A stretch of 64,000 bases of DNA from Ramlibacter montanisoli (GTDB lineage Bacteria > Pseudomonadota > Gammaproteobacteria > Burkholderiales > Burkholderiaceae_C), in contig NZ_JABFCS010000001.1 of NCBI RefSeq assembly GCF_013087525.1, positions 3,534,001 to 3,598,000 on the forward strand, in the 5' to 3' direction. The notes below the pieces were generated by a model. It saw only the letters and a program-made list of their open reading frames with translations. It was not told where the DNA came from and did no database searches. The translations under genes were made by a program, and so were the position numbers. Shown here in pieces: positions 62,232 to 64,000 of this stretch. Every line of letters starts with the position of its first letter. Within the stretch, counting starts at the first letter, position 1.

Positions 62232-63185
62232 TCAGCCGCCCTTTTCCATGGCGCGGCGGTGCCGCTCCACGAACTCCTGGTAGGTGTCCACGCCCCTCAG
62301 CTGCAGGATGGTGTTGCGCACCGCGGCTTCCACCAGCACGGCCATGTTGCGGCCGGCCACGACCGGGATCACCGCCTTGCGCACCGGCACGCCCAGCACG
62401 TCCTGCGTGAGCGGCTCGTAGGGCAAACGTTCGTACTCGCGCTCCATGGTCTCGCGCCGCACCAGGTGCACGATCAGGCGCAGCAGCATCATCTTCCGGC
62501 GCACGGCCGTCTCGCCGAAGATCGCGCGGATGTCCAGCAGGCCGATGCCGCGCACTTCCAGCAGGTTCTGCAGCAGCTCGGGGCAGCGGCCCTCGATGGT
62601 GGTCTGGTTGACCCGGTACAGGTCCACCGCGTCGTCGGCCACCAGGCCGCTGCTGCGGGTGATCAGCTCCAGCCCCAGCTCGCTCTTGCCCAGTCCGGAC
62701 TCGCCCGTGATCAGCACGCCCAGGCCCAGGATGTCCATGAACACGCCGTGCATGGAGGTGCGCTCGGCGAAGTGCTTGGACAGGTAGGCCCGCAGCACGT
62801 CGATCACGAAGGCCGAGGGCTCGTGGGTGGCGAACATCGGGATCTGCGCGCGCTCGCACATGGACAGCAGGGCGTCGGGCGCCTGCTGGCCGTCGGTCAG
62901 CACCAGCACCGGCGGCTCCAGGGTCACGATGCGGGCGATGCGGCGGGCGCAGTCTTCCTGGGTCGCGTTGGTCAGGTAGGCGACTTCGCGCTCACCGAGG
63001 ATCTGCACCCGGTAGGGATGGATGTAGTTCAGGTAGCCGACGAGGTCGGCGCCGGAACGGGCAGCCCGCACCGCCACTTCGTCGAAGCGCCTTTCGGACG
63101 CACCCAGCCCGGCGACCCACTCCCACTTCAAGGTGGCACGGTGGTCTTCGAACAGGACGTCGGCGCTGACGACGGTCGGCTTCAA
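62232..63185 (-). CDS. hprK: HPr kinase/phosphorylase
   Basis: The 317-residue protein phosphorylates and dephosphorylates HPr at Ser46 in PTS control. Walker A is [15 protein letters not shown], and the HprK signature [23 protein letters not shown] follows; [11 protein letters not shown] holds the conserved Asp pair. It lies 16 bases downstream of ptsN on the same strand. The stop is three bases past the end of fur. Confidence 0.96.
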   Translation of the reverse strand: MKPTVVSADVLFEDHRATLKWEWVAGLGASERRFDEVAVRAARSGADLVGYLNYIHPYRVQILGEREVAYLTNATQEDCARRIARIVTLEPPVLVLTDGQQAPDALLSMCERAQIPMFATHEPSAFVIDVLRAYLSKHFAERTSMHGVFMDILGLGVLITGESGLGKSELGLELITRSSGLVADDAVDLYRVNQTTIEGRCPELLQNLLEVRGIGLLDIRAIFGETAVRRKMMLLRLIVHLVRRETMEREYERLPYEPLTQDVLGVPVRKAVIPVVAGRNMAVLVEAAVRNTILQLRGVDTYQEFVERHRRAMEKGG

Positions 63186-63201
63186 GCGCGGGGGTGTCCT
63201 T

Positions 63202-63672
63202 TCAGGCGGAAGGCTGGGCGGACTGCCAGTCGGCGATCAGCCGGTGCAGCTGGCCGGCGTCCGTGCTGGTCTTCATCTTCTCACGCAGCGGAGCGTCGCT
63301 CAGCAGCTCGGCGATCTCGGACAGGATTTCCAGGTGCTTCTGGGTGGCCGCCTCGGGCACCAGCAGGAAGATCAGGAGGTTGACCGCCTGCTCGTCGGGG
63401 GCGTCGAAGCCGATCGGGTGGGCCAGCTGGAACAGGGCGGCCATGGGCGCCTTCAAGCCCTTGATGCGCCCGTGCGGGATGGCCACGCCATGGCCCAGGC
63501 CGGTGGAACCCAGGCGCTCACGGGCGAACAGGCTGTCGGTGATCAGGGCGCGGGACAGGCCGTGCAGGTTCTCGAACAGCAGCCCGGCTTCCTCGAACGC
63601 CCGCTTCTTGCTCGTGGCGTCGACACCGACCAGGACCTGGGCGGGCGGCAGGATGGACGCAAGGCGGTTCAT
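63202..63672 (-). CDS. ptsN: nitrogen-PTS EIIA component PtsN
   Basis: The 156-residue IIA-Ntr domain begins [30 protein letters not shown] and carries the phosphorylated histidine in [14 protein letters not shown], followed by [26 protein letters not shown]. It regulates potassium, nitrogen and carbon functions. The order hpf-ptsN-hprK on the minus strand is conserved in betaproteobacteria; here rpoN is not next to it. Confidence 0.96.
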   Translation of the reverse strand: MNRLASILPPAQVLVGVDATSKKRAFEEAGLLFENLHGLSRALITDSLFARERLGSTGLGHGVAIPHGRIKGLKAPMAALFQLAHPIGFDAPDEQAVNLLIFLLVPEAATQKHLEILSEIAELLSDAPLREKMKTSTDAGQLHRLIADWQSAQPSA

Positions 63673-63750
63673 GGTGGCTGGGGCGGATTATGCACAGATG
63701 GCAGTGCACCGCACCAAAACGGCCGGGGAGCCCGCCCGGAAGACAGCCGG

Positions 63751-63780
63751 GAAAAAGAAAGGGCCCGACGGGGCCCCTTT
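63751..63780 (-). terminator. rho-independent terminator downstream of hpf
   Basis: On the minus strand AAAGGGGCCCCGTCGGGCCC, then TTTCTTTTTC, forms a GC-rich hairpin (GGGCCC stems around CGTC) with a U-rich tail. It lies 17 bases past the hpf stop and 79 bases before the ptsN start, so ptsN-hprK may have their own promoter or depend on read-through. Confidence 0.85.
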
Positions 63781-63796
63781 TTACCGCTGATTCACG

Positions 63797-64000
63797 TCAC
63801 ATCACGCGTTTCGGCGCTTCGTGATGGTGGTCCTGCATGCGCGTCTTGTGCTTGCCGACCTGGCGATCCAGCTTGTCGACCAGTTCGTCCAGCGCGGCAT
63901 ACAGGTCGTGATGGGCGCTTTCGGCGAACATGTCGCCGCCCTTCACGTGGATCTTGCATTCGGCGCGCTGCCTTCGTTCCTTCTCCTTCTGCTTTTCGAC
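63797..64000 (-). CDS. hpf: ribosome hibernation promoting factor (3' end only)
   Basis: The last 67 residues are in the window: KERRQRAECKIHVKGGDMFAES, then HHDLYAALDELVDKLDRQVGKHKTR and a short His-rich tail ending KRVM. This is the end of the HPF/YfiA fold, which binds the decoding site of idle ribosomes. The gene runs off the window edge; its place before ptsN supports the call. Confidence 0.9.
   Translation of the reverse strand, partial: VEKQKEKERRQRAECKIHVKGGDMFAESAHHDLYAALDELVDKLDRQVGKHKTRMQDHHHEAPKRVM

Overview
The window is a high-GC, densely coded stretch of a betaproteobacterial chromosome. The gene orders (tRNA-Tyr/Gly/Thr-tuf-tRNA-Trp-secE-nusG; trpE-trpG...trpD-trpC; lptA-lptB-rpoN; argS-SPOR-dsbA; fur divergent from bamE-dapB-tolQ-tolR-leuS-lptE; hpf-ptsN-hprK) and the Bug-type solute receptor suggest Burkholderiales, probably Comamonadaceae and Ramlibacter-like. 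That placement is inference from gene content; no rRNA is present. I see no prophage, transposase, CRISPR array or other sign of a mobile island.

Layout. 1-3 kb: translation and secretion genes with four tRNAs, all on the minus strand. 3-12 kb: a patatin phospholipase, then a minus-strand trp locus (trpE, trpG, threonine aldolase, LysE-type exporter, trpD, trpC, ung) headed by a candidate leader peptide with two Trp codons. 11-19 kb: gph, a large KatE-type catalase with a 40-residue membrane mini-protein upstream, rpe, apaG, a cation/proton antiporter and a YbdK-type ligase. 19-24 kb: an Acg-like flavoprotein divergent from a LysR regulator, then thiL, a nuclease, pgpA and pncC. 24-32 kb: a PIN protein, a THUMP RNA methyltransferase, rpoN, lptB, lptA, dsbA, a SPOR protein and argS. 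32-45 kb: accessory catabolism (DUF2214, LysR, CoA transferase, GST, Bug receptor, amidohydrolase, haloacid dehalogenase), malate synthase G, DUF1631, a CWC mini-protein and an MFS pump. 45-57 kb: glutathione and glutamate semialdehyde metabolism (gshB, gshA, proA, rocD) mixed with a flavin monooxygenase, kup and holA. 56-64 kb: the envelope/essential cluster with leuS, tolQR, dapB, bamE and fur, then hprK, ptsN and the end of hpf.

Two patterns cut across the window. First, at least two dozen conserved genes, including essential ones (argS, lptB, lptE, bamE, gshB, trpE), are broken by one small indel, usually in a C/G run or a CG dinucleotide run. Reading frame and conserved motifs resume just past each break. 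This is best explained by uncorrected sequencing or assembly indels, so these genes are annotated as whole CDSs with the break position given, not as pseudogenes. Second, a palindromic element of about 70 bp beginning GTAGGCTGG and ending CCAGCCTAC occurs three times. One copy lies in-frame inside the LysE exporter gene, one supplies stop codons to two converging genes, and one is a rearranged pair of half elements.
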